DNA of 64,000 nt from ELB16-189 sp018266435 (GCA_030123525.1 CP126125.1:3588626-3652625), one strand, 5' to 3'. Counted from the stretch's first letter, positions 9,809 through 19,178 are shown. Numbers and translations are program-made. The notes: generated from the sequence alone by a model not told the origin.

Positions 9809-11428
9809 ATGTCATCCGCAAAATACATATTCGTTACCGGGGGTGTTACCTCCTCGCTGGGCAAAGGCATCATCTCTGCTTCGCTTGGCAAACTATTACA
9901 GTCCCGTGGCTTTTCGGTTACCATTCAAAAATTTGATCCCTATATCAACATCGACCCCGGCACGCTCAATCCCTACGAACACGGGGAGTGCTACGTAACC
10001 GATGATGGTGCCGAGGCCGACCTCGACCTGGGCCACTACGAACGTTTTTTAAATGTGCGCACCAGTCAGGCCAATAATGTTACCACCGGTCGCATTTACA
10101 ATAACGTCATTACCAAAGAGCGCAAAGGCGAATACTTGGGTAAGACTGTGCAGGTGATTCCGCACATTACCGATGAAATCAAACGCAACATATTTTTATT
10201 GGGCGAAACCGGTCAGTACGACTTTATCATTACTGAAATCGGTGGATCGGTGGGCGACATTGAGTCGTTGCCGTTTGTAGAGACAGTGCGGCAGGTGCGC
10301 TGGGAGTTGGGAGCCAACAACTCCATGGTCATCCACCTCACGCTCATCCCCTACCTAAAGGCCGCCAAAGAACTAAAAACCAAACCCACTCAACACTCGG
10401 TTAAAGAACTTCTCTCTTACGGAATTCAGCCCGACATCTTAGTGTGCCGCACCGAACTTCCGCTGTCATTGGACATCCGCAAAAAACTTGCTCTCTTCTG
10501 TAACGTAAACATCAACTCAGTGATTGAAGCCATTGATGCCGACACCATCTACGATGTGCCGATGCTGATGCGCAAAGAAAAACTGGATGAACGAGTACTG
10601 ACCAAGTTGAAAATGACTTCCAAGCAAGAACCTGAACTGGAACAATGGAAATCATTTTTATCAAAACTGAAAAATCCGGCCAATGAAGTAACTATCGGGT
10701 TGGTGGGAAAATATGTTTCATTACCCGATGCCTACAAATCCATAGCTGAAGCATTCATTCACGCGGGTTCGCAAAACGATTGCAAAGTAAATGTGAAGTG
10801 GATTTCTTCAGAAGAAATCAATCGCGAAACCGCAGCTGAAGTACTTTCTGGTTTAGATGGCGTGCTGGTAGCACCGGGTTTTGGCGAGCGGGGACTGGAA
10901 GGAAAAATTGAGGCTGTGCGATACGTGCGCGAAAATAAAATACCTTTTCTTGGTATATGCCTCGGCATGCAGATGGCCGTGATTGAATTTGCCCGTCATG
11001 TATTAAAAATAGATGCCAGCACTACCGAGTTGCATCAAAAAACCAAACACCCGGTAATTGATTTGATGGAAGAGCAAAAAAAGATCACCGCCAAGGGTGG
11101 CACCATGCGCTTAGGGGCCTACGAGTGCAAACTGAAAAAAGGATCTAAAGCCCATCATGTGTATGAAGAAACCCTGATTAAAGAACGCCACCGCCACCGC
11201 TACGAATTCAATAACAAATACCTGGATCAGATTGAAGAAGCCGGCCTGAAAGCCGTAGGCATCAATCCCGATTCGGGTTTGGTTGAGGTGGTCGAACTAA
11301 AAGATCACCCGTGGTTTATCGGAGTGCAGTATCATCCAGAACTGAGAAGTACTGTGCTCAACCCTCATCCGTTGTTTGTTAAGTTTGTAGAGGCGGCCAT
11401 GACACAAAGAGCAGGCAGCAGGCAATAG
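9809..11428 (+). CDS. pyrG: CTP synthase
   Basis: Makes CTP from UTP, ATP and glutamine, the last step of de novo pyrimidine nucleotide synthesis, in the cytosol. The 539 residues match the family's usual length. The N-terminal synthetase domain begins with the ATP-binding loop GGVTSSLGKG (residues 11-20). The C-terminal class I glutamine amidotransferase domain (about 290-530) has the nucleophile Cys384 in GICLGMQ and the His509/Glu511 pair in YHPE, so both active sites appear intact. The ATG at 9809 puts the synthetase loop at the expected distance from the N-terminus, and a TACCTTTG promoter box lies just upstream. It is followed after 62 bp by yidC on the same strand, so read-through is possible. 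Confidence 0.98.
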   Translation: MSSAKYIFVTGGVTSSLGKGIISASLGKLLQSRGFSVTIQKFDPYINIDPGTLNPYEHGECYVTDDGAEADLDLGHYERFLNVRTSQANNVTTGRIYNNVITKERKGEYLGKTVQVIPHITDEIKRNIFLLGETGQYDFIITEIGGSVGDIESLPFVETVRQVRWELGANNSMVIHLTLIPYLKAAKELKTKPTQHSVKELLSYGIQPDILVCRTELPLSLDIRKKLALFCNVNINSVIEAIDADTIYDVPMLMRKEKLDERVLTKLKMTSKQEPELEQWKSFLSKLKNPANEVTIGLVGKYVSLPDAYKSIAEAFIHAGSQNDCKVNVKWISSEEINRETAAEVLSGLDGVLVAPGFGERGLEGKIEAVRYVRENKIPFLGICLGMQMAVIEFARHVLKIDASTTELHQKTKHPVIDLMEEQKKITAKGGTMRLGAYECKLKKGSKAHHVYEETLIKERHRHRYEFNNKYLDQIEEAGLKAVGINPDSGLVEVVELKDHPWFIGVQYHPELRSTVLNPHPLFVKFVEAAMTQRAGSRQ

Positions 11429-11490
11429 CAGGAAACAGGTGGTCAAGTAATTTTTTTCAAATTTTCAATACATTTTCAAATCAGATTAAG

Positions 11491-13287
11491 ATGGATCGTA
11501 ATTCAACCATAGGCCTCACACTCATTGCCGTATTGTTGTTTGTGTACTTTTATTTTTTCAGTCCGGCACCGGTGCCTGTCGAGAATCAAACTACTGCACA
11601 GAAACCAGCACAATCAGCCACTTCCGCCTCACCCAAAGACTCGGCTCGTCAAACAACTCTTTCTTCAGTTGATACCACCCTGATCAAGAGTTTAGGAAGC
11701 CTGGGTTCTTTTATGATCGGAGCCGAAGAATTTGTATCGGCAGAAAACGATGTATTAAAAATCACGCTTACCAACAATGCCACAGTAAGCGAAGTGAATT
11801 TAAAAAAATTCAAAACCTATCATCAAAAACCCCTTCTCCTGGCAAACGGAAAAAACAATCATTTTTCATTGATGGCCACCTACGAAGGAAAACCGATTGA
11901 CCTGTATCAGCTTCACTACCGGATTGAAACTACCAGGCAGGGTGACTCCACCCAGGTTATTTTCTCAGCCAGGCTTTCTGACAATGCGTTTATCAAACAC
12001 ATCTATTCCATCCCGGCTAAAGGGTATGAAATCGGGTACTCCATTGAGTCGCAGGGATTGGGACTGAACGAAAAAGAAATTTCTTTTCATTGGGTTGACC
12101 TGATCCCCTTACAGGAAAAAGACATCACCGACAGCCGCAACCGTACTACTATAAATTACTATACTACACAACAATCTTTCAAAGGACTTTCTGAAAGTTC
12201 TTCAGATGTAAAGACCATAGGCGAGCCAATGAAGTGGGTGGCCATCAAGCAGAAATTTTTTGTCAGTGCTATCCTTGCTAAAAATAATTTCAGCTCAGGT
12301 GCATTTTCTATTTTCTTAGATGCTGCCGATTCATCGTTGTTAAAAAAAGCCGAAGTGAGTTTAACCATTCCGGCTGCCTCAGTTACTACCGGCCAGGCAA
12401 AGTTCACCTACTATTTCGGCCCCAATGACTATGACCTGTTACGAAAAGTAACCGATGGCTTTTCGCGAAATGTGTATTTGGGCTGGCCACCCGTCATTTG
12501 GGTAAACCAATATTTGGCGCGCCCGGTATTTCAATTTTTACAATCATTCATTGGTAACTACGGTTTGATTATTTTCTTGTTGGTGTTGTTTATGAAACTG
12601 CTGCTCACCCCGCTCACCTACAGTTCTATGCTGGGCCAGGCCAAAATGCGTTTACTCAAACCCGAGTTAGATATTATTAAAGCCAAGAATGGCGACAACA
12701 TGGCGCAAGCACAGCAAGACCAGATGAAGTTGTACCAGCAAGCCGGGGTAAACCCGTTCAGTGGTTGTATTCCTATCCTGCTCCAGTTTCCGATCATCCT
12801 CTCCATGTTTTACCTGTTTCCAAATGCCATTGAATTACGGCAACAGCATTTTTTGTGGGCAGAAGATTTATCCACGTATGACTCGATCATCCATTTGCCT
12901 TTTAAAATACCGTTTGGCTTTGGCGACCACGTCAGTTTGTTTTTGTTGCTGATGACCGCCTCGCAGCTTGTGTTTCAATGGCAGAATAACCAGTTGAGCT
13001 CGGTAGAAGGCCCCATGAAAATGATGGGGTACTTTATGCCGGTCATTTTTATGTTTGTGCTCAACTCGTTTTCTGCCGGATTGAACTTTTATTATTTTGT
13101 TTCCAACCTGATCACATTTGCCCAACAGGCCGTAATCAAACGCTTTGTGGATGAAGACAAAATCATGGCCATTATGAATGAAAACCGAAAGAAGGCTGCC
13201 TCGGGCACAGCCAAAAAATCAAAATTCATGGCTAAGTTAGAAGAAGCGATGAAGACGAGCGAGGCACAGCGAAAGGCAAAGAAGTAG
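11491..13287 (+). CDS. yidC: Membrane protein insertase YidC
   Basis: Inserts and folds inner-membrane proteins, alone or with the Sec translocon. The 598 residues have the Gram-negative layout. An N-terminal membrane segment (about 7-25) is followed by a Thr/Ser/Gln-rich linker and a large periplasmic beta domain (about 70-330). The Oxa1-type core then runs from about 345, with several membrane helices and the conserved stretch around QAGVNPFSGCIPILLQ. The C-terminal tail is Lys-rich (KKSKFMAKLEEAMK), as expected for ribosome contact. It lies 62 bp after pyrG and 168 bp before parA. The ATG at 11491 is the only sensible start before the membrane segment. Confidence 0.97.
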   Translation: MDRNSTIGLTLIAVLLFVYFYFFSPAPVPVENQTTAQKPAQSATSASPKDSARQTTLSSVDTTLIKSLGSLGSFMIGAEEFVSAENDVLKITLTNNATVSEVNLKKFKTYHQKPLLLANGKNNHFSLMATYEGKPIDLYQLHYRIETTRQGDSTQVIFSARLSDNAFIKHIYSIPAKGYEIGYSIESQGLGLNEKEISFHWVDLIPLQEKDITDSRNRTTINYYTTQQSFKGLSESSSDVKTIGEPMKWVAIKQKFFVSAILAKNNFSSGAFSIFLDAADSSLLKKAEVSLTIPAASVTTGQAKFTYYFGPNDYDLLRKVTDGFSRNVYLGWPPVIWVNQYLARPVFQFLQSFIGNYGLIIFLLVLFMKLLLTPLTYSSMLGQAKMRLLKPELDIIKAKNGDNMAQAQQDQMKLYQQAGVNPFSGCIPILLQFPIILSMFYLFPNAIELRQQHFLWAEDLSTYDSIIHLPFKIPFGFGDHVSLFLLLMTASQLVFQWQNNQLSSVEGPMKMMGYFMPVIFMFVLNSFSAGLNFYYFVSNLITFAQQAVIKRFVDEDKIMAIMNENRKKAASGTAKKSKFMAKLEEAMKTSEAQRKAKK

Positions 13288-13339
13288 TCCATATACACCA
13301 TTACTTGTGCATGGTCTGTTGAAGATAAGTGGATAACAT

Positions 13340-13365
13340 TGTTTCACGAACGTTCCACGATGAAC
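13340..13365. promoter_or_regulatory. Degenerate parS-like sequence upstream of parA
   Basis: TGTTTCACGAAC (13340-13351) and GTTCCACGATGAAC (13352-13365) stand side by side. Both begin like the canonical ParB site half GTTTCACG, but neither is a full palindrome; the second differs from GTTTCACGTGAAAC at four positions. They end 9 nt before the candidate parA -7 box. ParB binding here, for partition or autoregulation, is inference. Confidence 0.35.
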
Positions 13366-13374
13366 GAATAGCTT

Positions 13375-13382
13375 TATCTTTG
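13375..13382 (+). promoter_or_regulatory. Candidate -7 box TATCTTTG for the parA operon
   Basis: Exact TAnnTTTG match 73 nt before the parA ATG and directly after the parS-like sequence, so a bound ParB could block it. Confidence 0.5.
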
Positions 13383-13455
13383 CCACAACGATTTGAAATC
13401 TGAAGATACAAAGGCTGTTTTCAAATGCTCAAATCTTAAATTTTCAAATTAACCT

Positions 13456-14229
13456 ATGGGCAAAATCATTGCGATAGCAAATCAAAAAGGAGGCGTGGGC
13501 AAAACCACTTCGGCCATTAACCTGGCAGCAAGTCTGGCGGTGTTGGAATACAAAACATTGCTCGTAGATGCCGATCCGCAGGCCAACTCTACTTCGGGGC
13601 TAGGCATGAACCCCAAAGACATCAAAAAAAGTATTTACGAGTGCATGGTAGATGGCGTAAAACCCTCGGAGGCCATAATCAAAAATGAGTTGAAATTTTT
13701 GGATGTGCTCCCTTCGCACATAGACCTGGTAGGTGCCGAGGTAGAAATGGTAAACATTGAGCACCGTGAAGAAAAAATGCGCGATGCCCTCGCTGAAATA
13801 AAAGATCAATACGATTTTATTTTGATCGACTGCTCACCGTCATTAGGTTTGATTACCATCAACTCCTTAACTGCAGCCGACTCGGTAATCATCCCGGTGC
13901 AGTGCGAATACTTTGCCCTGGAAGGTCTGGGAAAATTATTGAACACCATCAAAATCATTCAAACGCGACTGAACCCCAAACTGGAGATTGAAGGAATTTT
14001 ATTAACACTTTACGATTCTCGCACTTCGCTGGGCAACCAGGTGGTAGAAGAAGTGCGCACGCATTTCAAGAGCATTGCCTTCAAAACCATTATCCCGCGC
14101 AACGTAAAACTGAGCGAGTCGCCCAGCTTTGGGCTGCCGGTAATCGTGCACGATGCCGAAAGCAAAGGTGCCATCAGTTACCTGAACCTGGCCCGCGAAG
14201 TATTGAACAAAAACGGAATGCACAAATGA
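13456..14229 (+). CDS. parA: ParA/Soj chromosome-partitioning ATPase
   Basis: A P-loop ATPase that, with ParB and parS, segregates the chromosome origin region. The 257 residues carry the deviant Walker A motif KGGVGKTT (residues 11-18, with signature Lys11 and catalytic Lys16). Further ParA motifs are VDADPQAN and the FILIDCSPSLG Walker B region. No N-terminal DNA-binding domain is present, so it is the small chromosomal Soj type rather than the plasmid P1/F type. The stop overlaps the parB start by 4 nt (ATGA), indicating translational coupling. It begins a run of five same-strand genes, parA-parB-DUF5683-dapB-lepB. Confidence 0.95.
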   Translation: MGKIIAIANQKGGVGKTTSAINLAASLAVLEYKTLLVDADPQANSTSGLGMNPKDIKKSIYECMVDGVKPSEAIIKNELKFLDVLPSHIDLVGAEVEMVNIEHREEKMRDALAEIKDQYDFILIDCSPSLGLITINSLTAADSVIIPVQCEYFALEGLGKLLNTIKIIQTRLNPKLEIEGILLTLYDSRTSLGNQVVEEVRTHFKSIAFKTIIPRNVKLSESPSFGLPVIVHDAESKGAISYLNLAREVLNKNGMHK

Positions 14230-15119
14230 GCACCAAGAAAAAAGCATTGGGTCGAGGCCTGAGCGCACTGCTCAGCGACTCAGAAGGAGAAAAATCAGAA
14301 GTGGAAGTGGTAAATCCGGCACTCTCCGTTTCATCCAGTAACCTGAATGAGATTAATATAAACGAAATCGAGACCAACCCGTTTCAGCCGCGACAGCATT
14401 TTGATCAGGAGGCACTCCATGAACTGGCCGAATCGATTAAGGTGCACGGCATCATTCAGCCCATTACGGTAAGAAAGCTGGCCCCCAACCAGTACCAGTT
14501 GATTTCTGGTGAGCGCAGGTTTCAAGCATCGAAGCTGGCTGGGTTAAAAACCTTGCCCGCTTATGTACGCACCGCCAACGATCAGCAAATGGTGGAGATG
14601 GCACTGATCGAAAACATTCAGCGCGAAAATTTAAACCCCATAGAAATTTCATTGAGCTACCAGCGCCTGATCTCTGAGTGTAATTTAAAGCAGGAAGAAC
14701 TGGGCGAGCGCGTGGGGAAAAACAGAACCACCGTTACCAACTATTTACGCTTACTCAAACTGCCGCCCGATATTCAAATCGCCTTGCGCGACAATAAAAT
14801 TTCGATGGGGCATGCACGGGCTATCATCAATGTAGAAAACCCCGAATCACAGCTATTTATCCTAAAAAAAATTATTAACGAAGACCTTTCCGTCAGAGCC
14901 GTTGAATCTTTAGCCCGCGAATTAACCAGCGAAAAGAAAGAAACTACTGGTAAACCAACCCCCAATGCCCCCAAAGAAGTGTATCAGTTACAATCTCGCT
15001 TATCTTCACACTTTGGCACAAAAGTTACTGTAAAGAGCGATGGCAAAAAGGGCGATATACGCATTCCTTTCTTGTCAGTAGAAGACCTCAACCGCATTCT
15101 CGATATTTTAAAAATTTAA
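14226..15119 (+). CDS. parB: ParB/Spo0J partition protein
   Basis: Binds parS sites and spreads on DNA as a CTP-dependent clamp, partnering ParA. The 297 residues show a short ParA-interacting N-terminus (KKKALGRGLSALL). The ParB/Srx CTP-binding domain follows, with NPFQPR, GERRFQASKLAG and ENIQRENLNPIE. Next is the helix-turn-helix (ELGERVGKNRTTVTNYLRLL, about 158-177) and a C-terminal dimerisation part from about 240. All key boxes appear intact. It overlaps parA by 4 nt and is followed after one base by the DUF5683 gene. The nearest candidate target is the parS-like sequence at 13340-13365. Confidence 0.95.
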   Translation: MSTKKKALGRGLSALLSDSEGEKSEVEVVNPALSVSSSNLNEININEIETNPFQPRQHFDQEALHELAESIKVHGIIQPITVRKLAPNQYQLISGERRFQASKLAGLKTLPAYVRTANDQQMVEMALIENIQRENLNPIEISLSYQRLISECNLKQEELGERVGKNRTTVTNYLRLLKLPPDIQIALRDNKISMGHARAIINVENPESQLFILKKIINEDLSVRAVESLARELTSEKKETTGKPTPNAPKEVYQLQSRLSSHFGTKVTVKSDGKKGDIRIPFLSVEDLNRILDILKI

Positions 15120-15120
15120 C

Positions 15121-15735
15121 ATGCGCCTTATCCTTCTTTTTTTGCTGTTTTGCACCGGGTGGAATACGCTCTTGGCGCAAGAGACAAAAAAAGATACGGT
15201 TGTGACACCCGAGGCAAAGAAAGACACCATTAAGATTCTTTCTACTGACACGATCTATTTAAAACATGGCCGAAAAAAAATGACGGTCGAGGCCTATACC
15301 AAACGCTTTGACCCGCGCAAAGCATTGTTTTACTCGGCCATACTTCCTGGGGCCGGCCAAGCCTACAACAAAAAATACTGGAAAGTACCGCTGGTGTATG
15401 GTGGCTTACTTGGATTAATTGCTGTAGTCAAGTTTTACAATGATGCCGAAGTAAAATACAAGGAACAGTTATTTTATAATATCAATCATCCCAATATTAC
15501 CTACAACCCGATCAGTGGTGCCACCACCGCCAGTTTGCGCACCGTGGTTGACCAAGCCCGCAGGCAGCGTGATTATTTCTCTATTCTTACGGGTATGTTC
15601 TACCTTTTGCAAATGGTAGATGCCCACATAGACGCACACTTAAAGGAGTTTGATATTAACCCCAATATGCACGTTCGGCTACAACCAATGTTTATACCTT
15701 CGGGGGTGGGAATGGGATTGACCCTGAAATTTTAA
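15121..15735 (+). CDS. DUF5683 domain secreted/membrane protein
   Basis: A 204-residue protein of unknown function, conserved in Bacteroidota next to parB and dapB. Residues 1-20 are a signal peptide (MRLILLFLLF...LLAQ). A Lys/Thr-rich spacer follows, then the DUF5683 core with DPRKALFYSAILPGAGQAYN and two hydrophobic segments (about 90-107 and 157-170). The C-terminal part has a His/Asp-rich stretch (MVDAHIDAHLKEFDINP) and ends in Lys-Phe, as many outer-membrane or periplasmic proteins do. It starts one base after the parB stop and precedes dapB by 44 bp, so it is clearly in the operon. I know of no established activity. Confidence 0.85.
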   Translation: MRLILLFLLFCTGWNTLLAQETKKDTVVTPEAKKDTIKILSTDTIYLKHGRKKMTVEAYTKRFDPRKALFYSAILPGAGQAYNKKYWKVPLVYGGLLGLIAVVKFYNDAEVKYKEQLFYNINHPNITYNPISGATTASLRTVVDQARRQRDYFSILTGMFYLLQMVDAHIDAHLKEFDINPNMHVRLQPMFIPSGVGMGLTLKF

Positions 15736-15779
15736 CTTGACACGAAAATCTATTTTTAGATGTTGATTTTAAGTTTTGA

Positions 15780-16484
15780 ATGAAAATCCTTCTGATCGGT
15801 TACGGAAAAATGGGCAAGGCCATTGAAGCCATTGCTTTGAAACGCGGACACCTTGTTTCTAAAGTGGATAGCAAAAAAGAACTGGACCAATTTGATGGCC
15901 CGGCCGATGCTGCCATTGAATTTTCTCAACCCGATGCAGTAACAGAAAATCTGCGGTATTGTTTCGAAAAAAAAATTCCTGTGGTTTGTGGCACCACCGG
16001 TTGGCACCACCGAAAAAAGGAAATGGAAAATTTATGCCTGCAAAAAGGAAGTGCCCTATTTTATGCTTCCAATTACAGTTTGGGTGTGAATATTTTTTTT
16101 AAAGTGAATGAATACTTAGCCCGGCTGATGAGTACGCAACCGGGCTACGATGTTTCCATTGACGAAACCCACCACACCCAAAAGAAAGATGCACCCAGTG
16201 GCACGGCCATTACGCTGGCCGAGGGTATCATCAAAAATCACCCCCTTAAAAAAGAGTGGGTGCTGAATGAATCCTCCAAGGCAGAAGCACTCGTTATCCG
16301 GGCATACCGAATTGACCCAGCACCCGGAACTCACACCGTAAAATACACCAGCCAAATTGATGACATCGAGATCAAACACACGGCTCACTCACGCGAAGGA
16401 TTTGCCCTGGGGGCTGTGTTGGTGGCTGAGTGGCTGGCCGGTAAAAAAGGCGTTTTTTCGATGGACGATTTTTTAAAATTCTAA
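15780..16484 (+). CDS. dapB: 4-hydroxy-tetrahydrodipicolinate reductase
   Basis: Reduces the DapA product with NAD(P)H on the route to meso-diaminopimelate and lysine, and so supplies peptidoglycan. The 234 residues are shorter than the E. coli enzyme (about 270) but usual for this phylum. The nucleotide-binding loop is GYGKMGKAI (residues 7-15). The CGTTGW motif lies at 70-75. The catalytic and substrate-binding stretch ETHHTQKKDAPSGTA holds the His131/His132 pair and Lys136. The C-terminal HSREGFALGAV motif closes the substrate domain. The DUF5683 gene lies 44 bp upstream and lepB 51 bp downstream. Confidence 0.96.
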   Translation: MKILLIGYGKMGKAIEAIALKRGHLVSKVDSKKELDQFDGPADAAIEFSQPDAVTENLRYCFEKKIPVVCGTTGWHHRKKEMENLCLQKGSALFYASNYSLGVNIFFKVNEYLARLMSTQPGYDVSIDETHHTQKKDAPSGTAITLAEGIIKNHPLKKEWVLNESSKAEALVIRAYRIDPAPGTHTVKYTSQIDDIEIKHTAHSREGFALGAVLVAEWLAGKKGVFSMDDFLKF

Positions 16485-16535
16485 ACATATTTTGACTTTC
16501 TTTGCAGCGGTTTTTTTTGACTTACGTAATTTATT

Positions 16536-17999
16536 ATGATTGTAATTACCTGTATTTTTCTCGCATTCCTGATTGGCAGCGCCATCGGGTTTTGGAATTT
16601 ATTTGAAAAGGCCGGCATTGAAGGCTGGAAATGCCTGGTTCCTTTCTACGGACAATTCGTTGCCGCTCAATTGGTCGGTAAATCAAAATGGTGGATCATC
16701 TATTTATTCATTCCCTTCATCAATATTTTTGCGCTCTATGTGTTGGTCTTTGATTTTATCAAATGCTTCGGCAAGGATAAATTAATCCATCAGGGCGCTG
16801 TTGTATTTTTTGGATTTGTTTTTCTTCCGCTTATCGGCTTAGATAAAAATGTAAAGTACCTGGGAACGCTTGATAAAATTCCGAATCGCCCCAAAACAAT
16901 TTTTCAGGAATGGGCCGATGCCATTATTTTTGCCGTGGTGGCCGCCACACTGATCCGCTGGCTGATTATGGAAGCGTACACCATCCCCACTCCTTCGATG
17001 GAAAATTCTCTGTTGGTAGGCGATTTTCTGTTTGTGAGCAAATTCCACTACGGCACGCGCACACCGCGCACACCGCTTCAAATTCCGCTGACTCACCAAA
17101 AAATCTGGTTCACCAACATTCCTTCTTACCTGGATTGGGTTCAACTTCCCTCCTACCGCTTGCCGGGGTTTACAACTGTAAAGCGGGGCGATGTAGTGGT
17201 GTTCAACGTACCTGACATTGGGCAAAACAACCTGGAAGAATACGACCGTAGCAAATGGGTAAATTACCCGGTTGATCTCAAAACCAACTACATCAAACGC
17301 TGTGTAGCCATCAGTGGAGATGTGGTGGAAGTGAAGAACGGAGATGTGTTGGTGAACGGAAGCCCGTTAGATAAACCACCCGGCTTAAAAATGAGTTACC
17401 TCGTTACCGCTAAAGATCAAATCAACCCGCGCAATTTTGAACGGCTCGAACTCGATGCCGATGACTACCACGAATATGGCCGGCAAGAGAACAATGAGGT
17501 GGCTTACAGTATGTTCCTCACCCAAGAGAAATATGAAGAAGTAAAAACATTGCCCTACATTACATCCATCAAAGCGCAAATCGAACCCCAAGGCATTGTG
17601 CGGGGCGATCTTTTTCCTCAGTCTAAATACATCAAATGGAATACTGATTTTTTTGGCCCGCTTACTGTTCCTAAAGAAGGCTGGACTATTCCGGTCAACG
17701 ACTCAACCCTTTCGGTGTATGGTTCAACCATTCGCGACTACGACCATAACTCCGATGTAAAAATTGACAGCGGAAGATTGGTAATTGATGGAAAAGAGTT
17801 GAAAGAATACACGTTTAAACAAAACTATTATTTCATGATGGGCGACAACCGTCACAACTCACAAGACTCACGTTATTGGGGTTTTGTACCTGAAGACCAT
17901 ATTGTGGGTAAAGGATTTTTCATCTGGCTATCGATCGATAAATACGGAAGTTATTTTAACAAGATCCGGTGGAAGAGGTTTTTTAATTTGATTCGGTAG
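16536..17999 (+). CDS. lepB: Signal peptidase I with N-terminal membrane (DUF5684-like) extension
   Basis: Removes signal peptides from Sec-exported proteins at the outer face of the inner membrane. The 487 residues exceed the usual 200-320. Residues 1-103 form a small multi-helix membrane region (GIEGWKCLVPFYGQ) resembling DUF5684, which Bacteroidota often fuse to LepB. The peptidase proper follows, with a membrane helix at about 128-145. The catalytic Ser154 is in PTPSMENSLLVGD, and the general-base Lys254 is in YIKRCVAISGD. The C-terminal box MMGDNRHNSQDSRYWG is intact. Between the Lys and this box lies an insertion of over 150 residues. It is the last gene of the parA run and converges with ung. 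Many exported proteins in this window would be its clients. Confidence 0.95.
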   Translation: MIVITCIFLAFLIGSAIGFWNLFEKAGIEGWKCLVPFYGQFVAAQLVGKSKWWIIYLFIPFINIFALYVLVFDFIKCFGKDKLIHQGAVVFFGFVFLPLIGLDKNVKYLGTLDKIPNRPKTIFQEWADAIIFAVVAATLIRWLIMEAYTIPTPSMENSLLVGDFLFVSKFHYGTRTPRTPLQIPLTHQKIWFTNIPSYLDWVQLPSYRLPGFTTVKRGDVVVFNVPDIGQNNLEEYDRSKWVNYPVDLKTNYIKRCVAISGDVVEVKNGDVLVNGSPLDKPPGLKMSYLVTAKDQINPRNFERLELDADDYHEYGRQENNEVAYSMFLTQEKYEEVKTLPYITSIKAQIEPQGIVRGDLFPQSKYIKWNTDFFGPLTVPKEGWTIPVNDSTLSVYGSTIRDYDHNSDVKIDSGRLVIDGKELKEYTFKQNYYFMMGDNRHNSQDSRYWGFVPEDHIVGKGFFIWLSIDKYGSYFNKIRWKRFFNLIR

Positions 18000-18067
18000 G
18001 GTTTCAGATTAAAATTACACTTCCTTAGTTTTTAGAGTATAGAATTCTGTACCTGCAACTTCCTGCT

Positions 18068-18730
18068 TCACCATTCAATCTCCTTCAATCCTTTGCTGCG
18101 CAGGTAGTCATTGGTTTTACTGAAGTGCTTGCTGCCAAAAAAACCGCGTGCTACCGAAAAGGGCGAGGGATGCGCACTTGTCAACACCAAATGTTTTGAG
18201 CGATCAATCATCTCACCCTTCTTTTGTGCATACGCACCCCATAGCAAAAATACGATGTTGCTTTTTTCTTCAGAGATAATTTTGATTACCGCATCGGTAA
18301 ATGCTTCCCATCCTTTGTTTTGATGAGAGCCGGGTGCCGAGGCTCGTACGGTAAGAGTTGCATTGAGCAACAACACACCTTGCTTTGCCCATCGCTCAAG
18401 GTCGCCCGAAACAGGAATGGATTTGTTCAGATCATTTTGTATTTCTTTGAAAATATTTTGCAACGAAGGTGGCTGTCGGATACCCTCGCGCACGGAGAAA
18501 CATAACCCGTTTGCCTGGCCTTCTCCGTGATAAGGATCCTGACCAATGAGAACAACCTTTACCTGCTCAAAGGGGCAACAATCAAATGCGCGGAAAATTT
18601 CTTTGCCAGGCGGGTAGATTGTGTGGGTTTGGTATTCGTGCTTAACAAAGGTTGTCAGTTGGTTAAAATAGTCTTTGTCAAATTCAGCCTGAAGTTTTAA
18701 TTTCCACGATTCGGCTATTTTTACATCCAT
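18068..18730 (-). CDS. ung: Uracil-DNA glycosylase (family 1)
   Basis: Excises uracil from DNA to start base-excision repair. The 220 residues are of usual length. Motif GQDPYHG (63-69) holds catalytic Asp65, and HPSPFSV holds catalytic His187. The uracil-recognition NATLTV stretch is at 123-128. It converges with lepB (68 bp apart) and diverges from apaG. The 61-bp gap to apaG must carry both promoters, although I could not find an exact TAnnTTTG box there. Confidence 0.97.
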   Translation of the reverse strand: MDVKIAESWKLKLQAEFDKDYFNQLTTFVKHEYQTHTIYPPGKEIFRAFDCCPFEQVKVVLIGQDPYHGEGQANGLCFSVREGIRQPPSLQNIFKEIQNDLNKSIPVSGDLERWAKQGVLLLNATLTVRASAPGSHQNKGWEAFTDAVIKIISEEKSNIVFLLWGAYAQKKGEMIDRSKHLVLTSAHPSPFSVARGFFGSKHFSKTNDYLRSKGLKEIEW

Positions 18731-18791
18731 GGTATAACAGGAGTTATTATGTTCTCCTCCGAAAATTATAAAAATTTGATATTTTTAGGTC

Positions 18792-19178
18792 ATGATTGCC
18801 GAAGTAACGCAAGGTGTAAAAGTAACAGTGGAGACAGAGTATCAGCCGTCTTACTCCAACCCGGCACAATACCACCATGTGTTTACCTATCGCATTACCA
18901 TCGAAAACCAGAGCGAGTACACCGTTCAATTGTTGCGCAGACACTGGCTTATCTGCGATGCGGGTTTTGAATCGCGCGAAGTGGAGGGTGAGGGTGTGGT
19001 GGGTCAAAAACCCGTACTGGAGCCGGGGCAATCACACCAATATGTCTCGGGTTGCAATCTAAAATCGGGCATAGGCAAAATGAGTGGTACCTACCTGATG
19101 GAGCGGGTGCTGGACGGTACTCAGTTTTTTGTAGTGATACCGGAGTTTACCATGACTGAACCGGTACGATTAAATTGA
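18792..19178 (+). CDS. apaG: ApaG (Co2+/Mg2+ efflux-associated) domain protein
   Basis: A 128-residue single-domain protein matching the ApaG family, a fibronectin-III-like beta sandwich found alone in bacteria and in some eukaryotic F-box proteins. Signature pieces include the opening strand IAEVTQGVKVTVETEYQP, the YRITIENQSEYTVQLLRRHW segment and EGEGVVGQKPVLEPG with SGTYLMER. The link with Co2+ tolerance comes from enterobacterial genetics and the molecular role is unsettled. There is no signal peptide, so it should be cytosolic. It stands alone, divergent from ung, with the methyltransferase gene 48 bp downstream. Confidence 0.92.
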   Translation: MIAEVTQGVKVTVETEYQPSYSNPAQYHHVFTYRITIENQSEYTVQLLRRHWLICDAGFESREVEGEGVVGQKPVLEPGQSHQYVSGCNLKSGIGKMSGTYLMERVLDGTQFFVVIPEFTMTEPVRLN

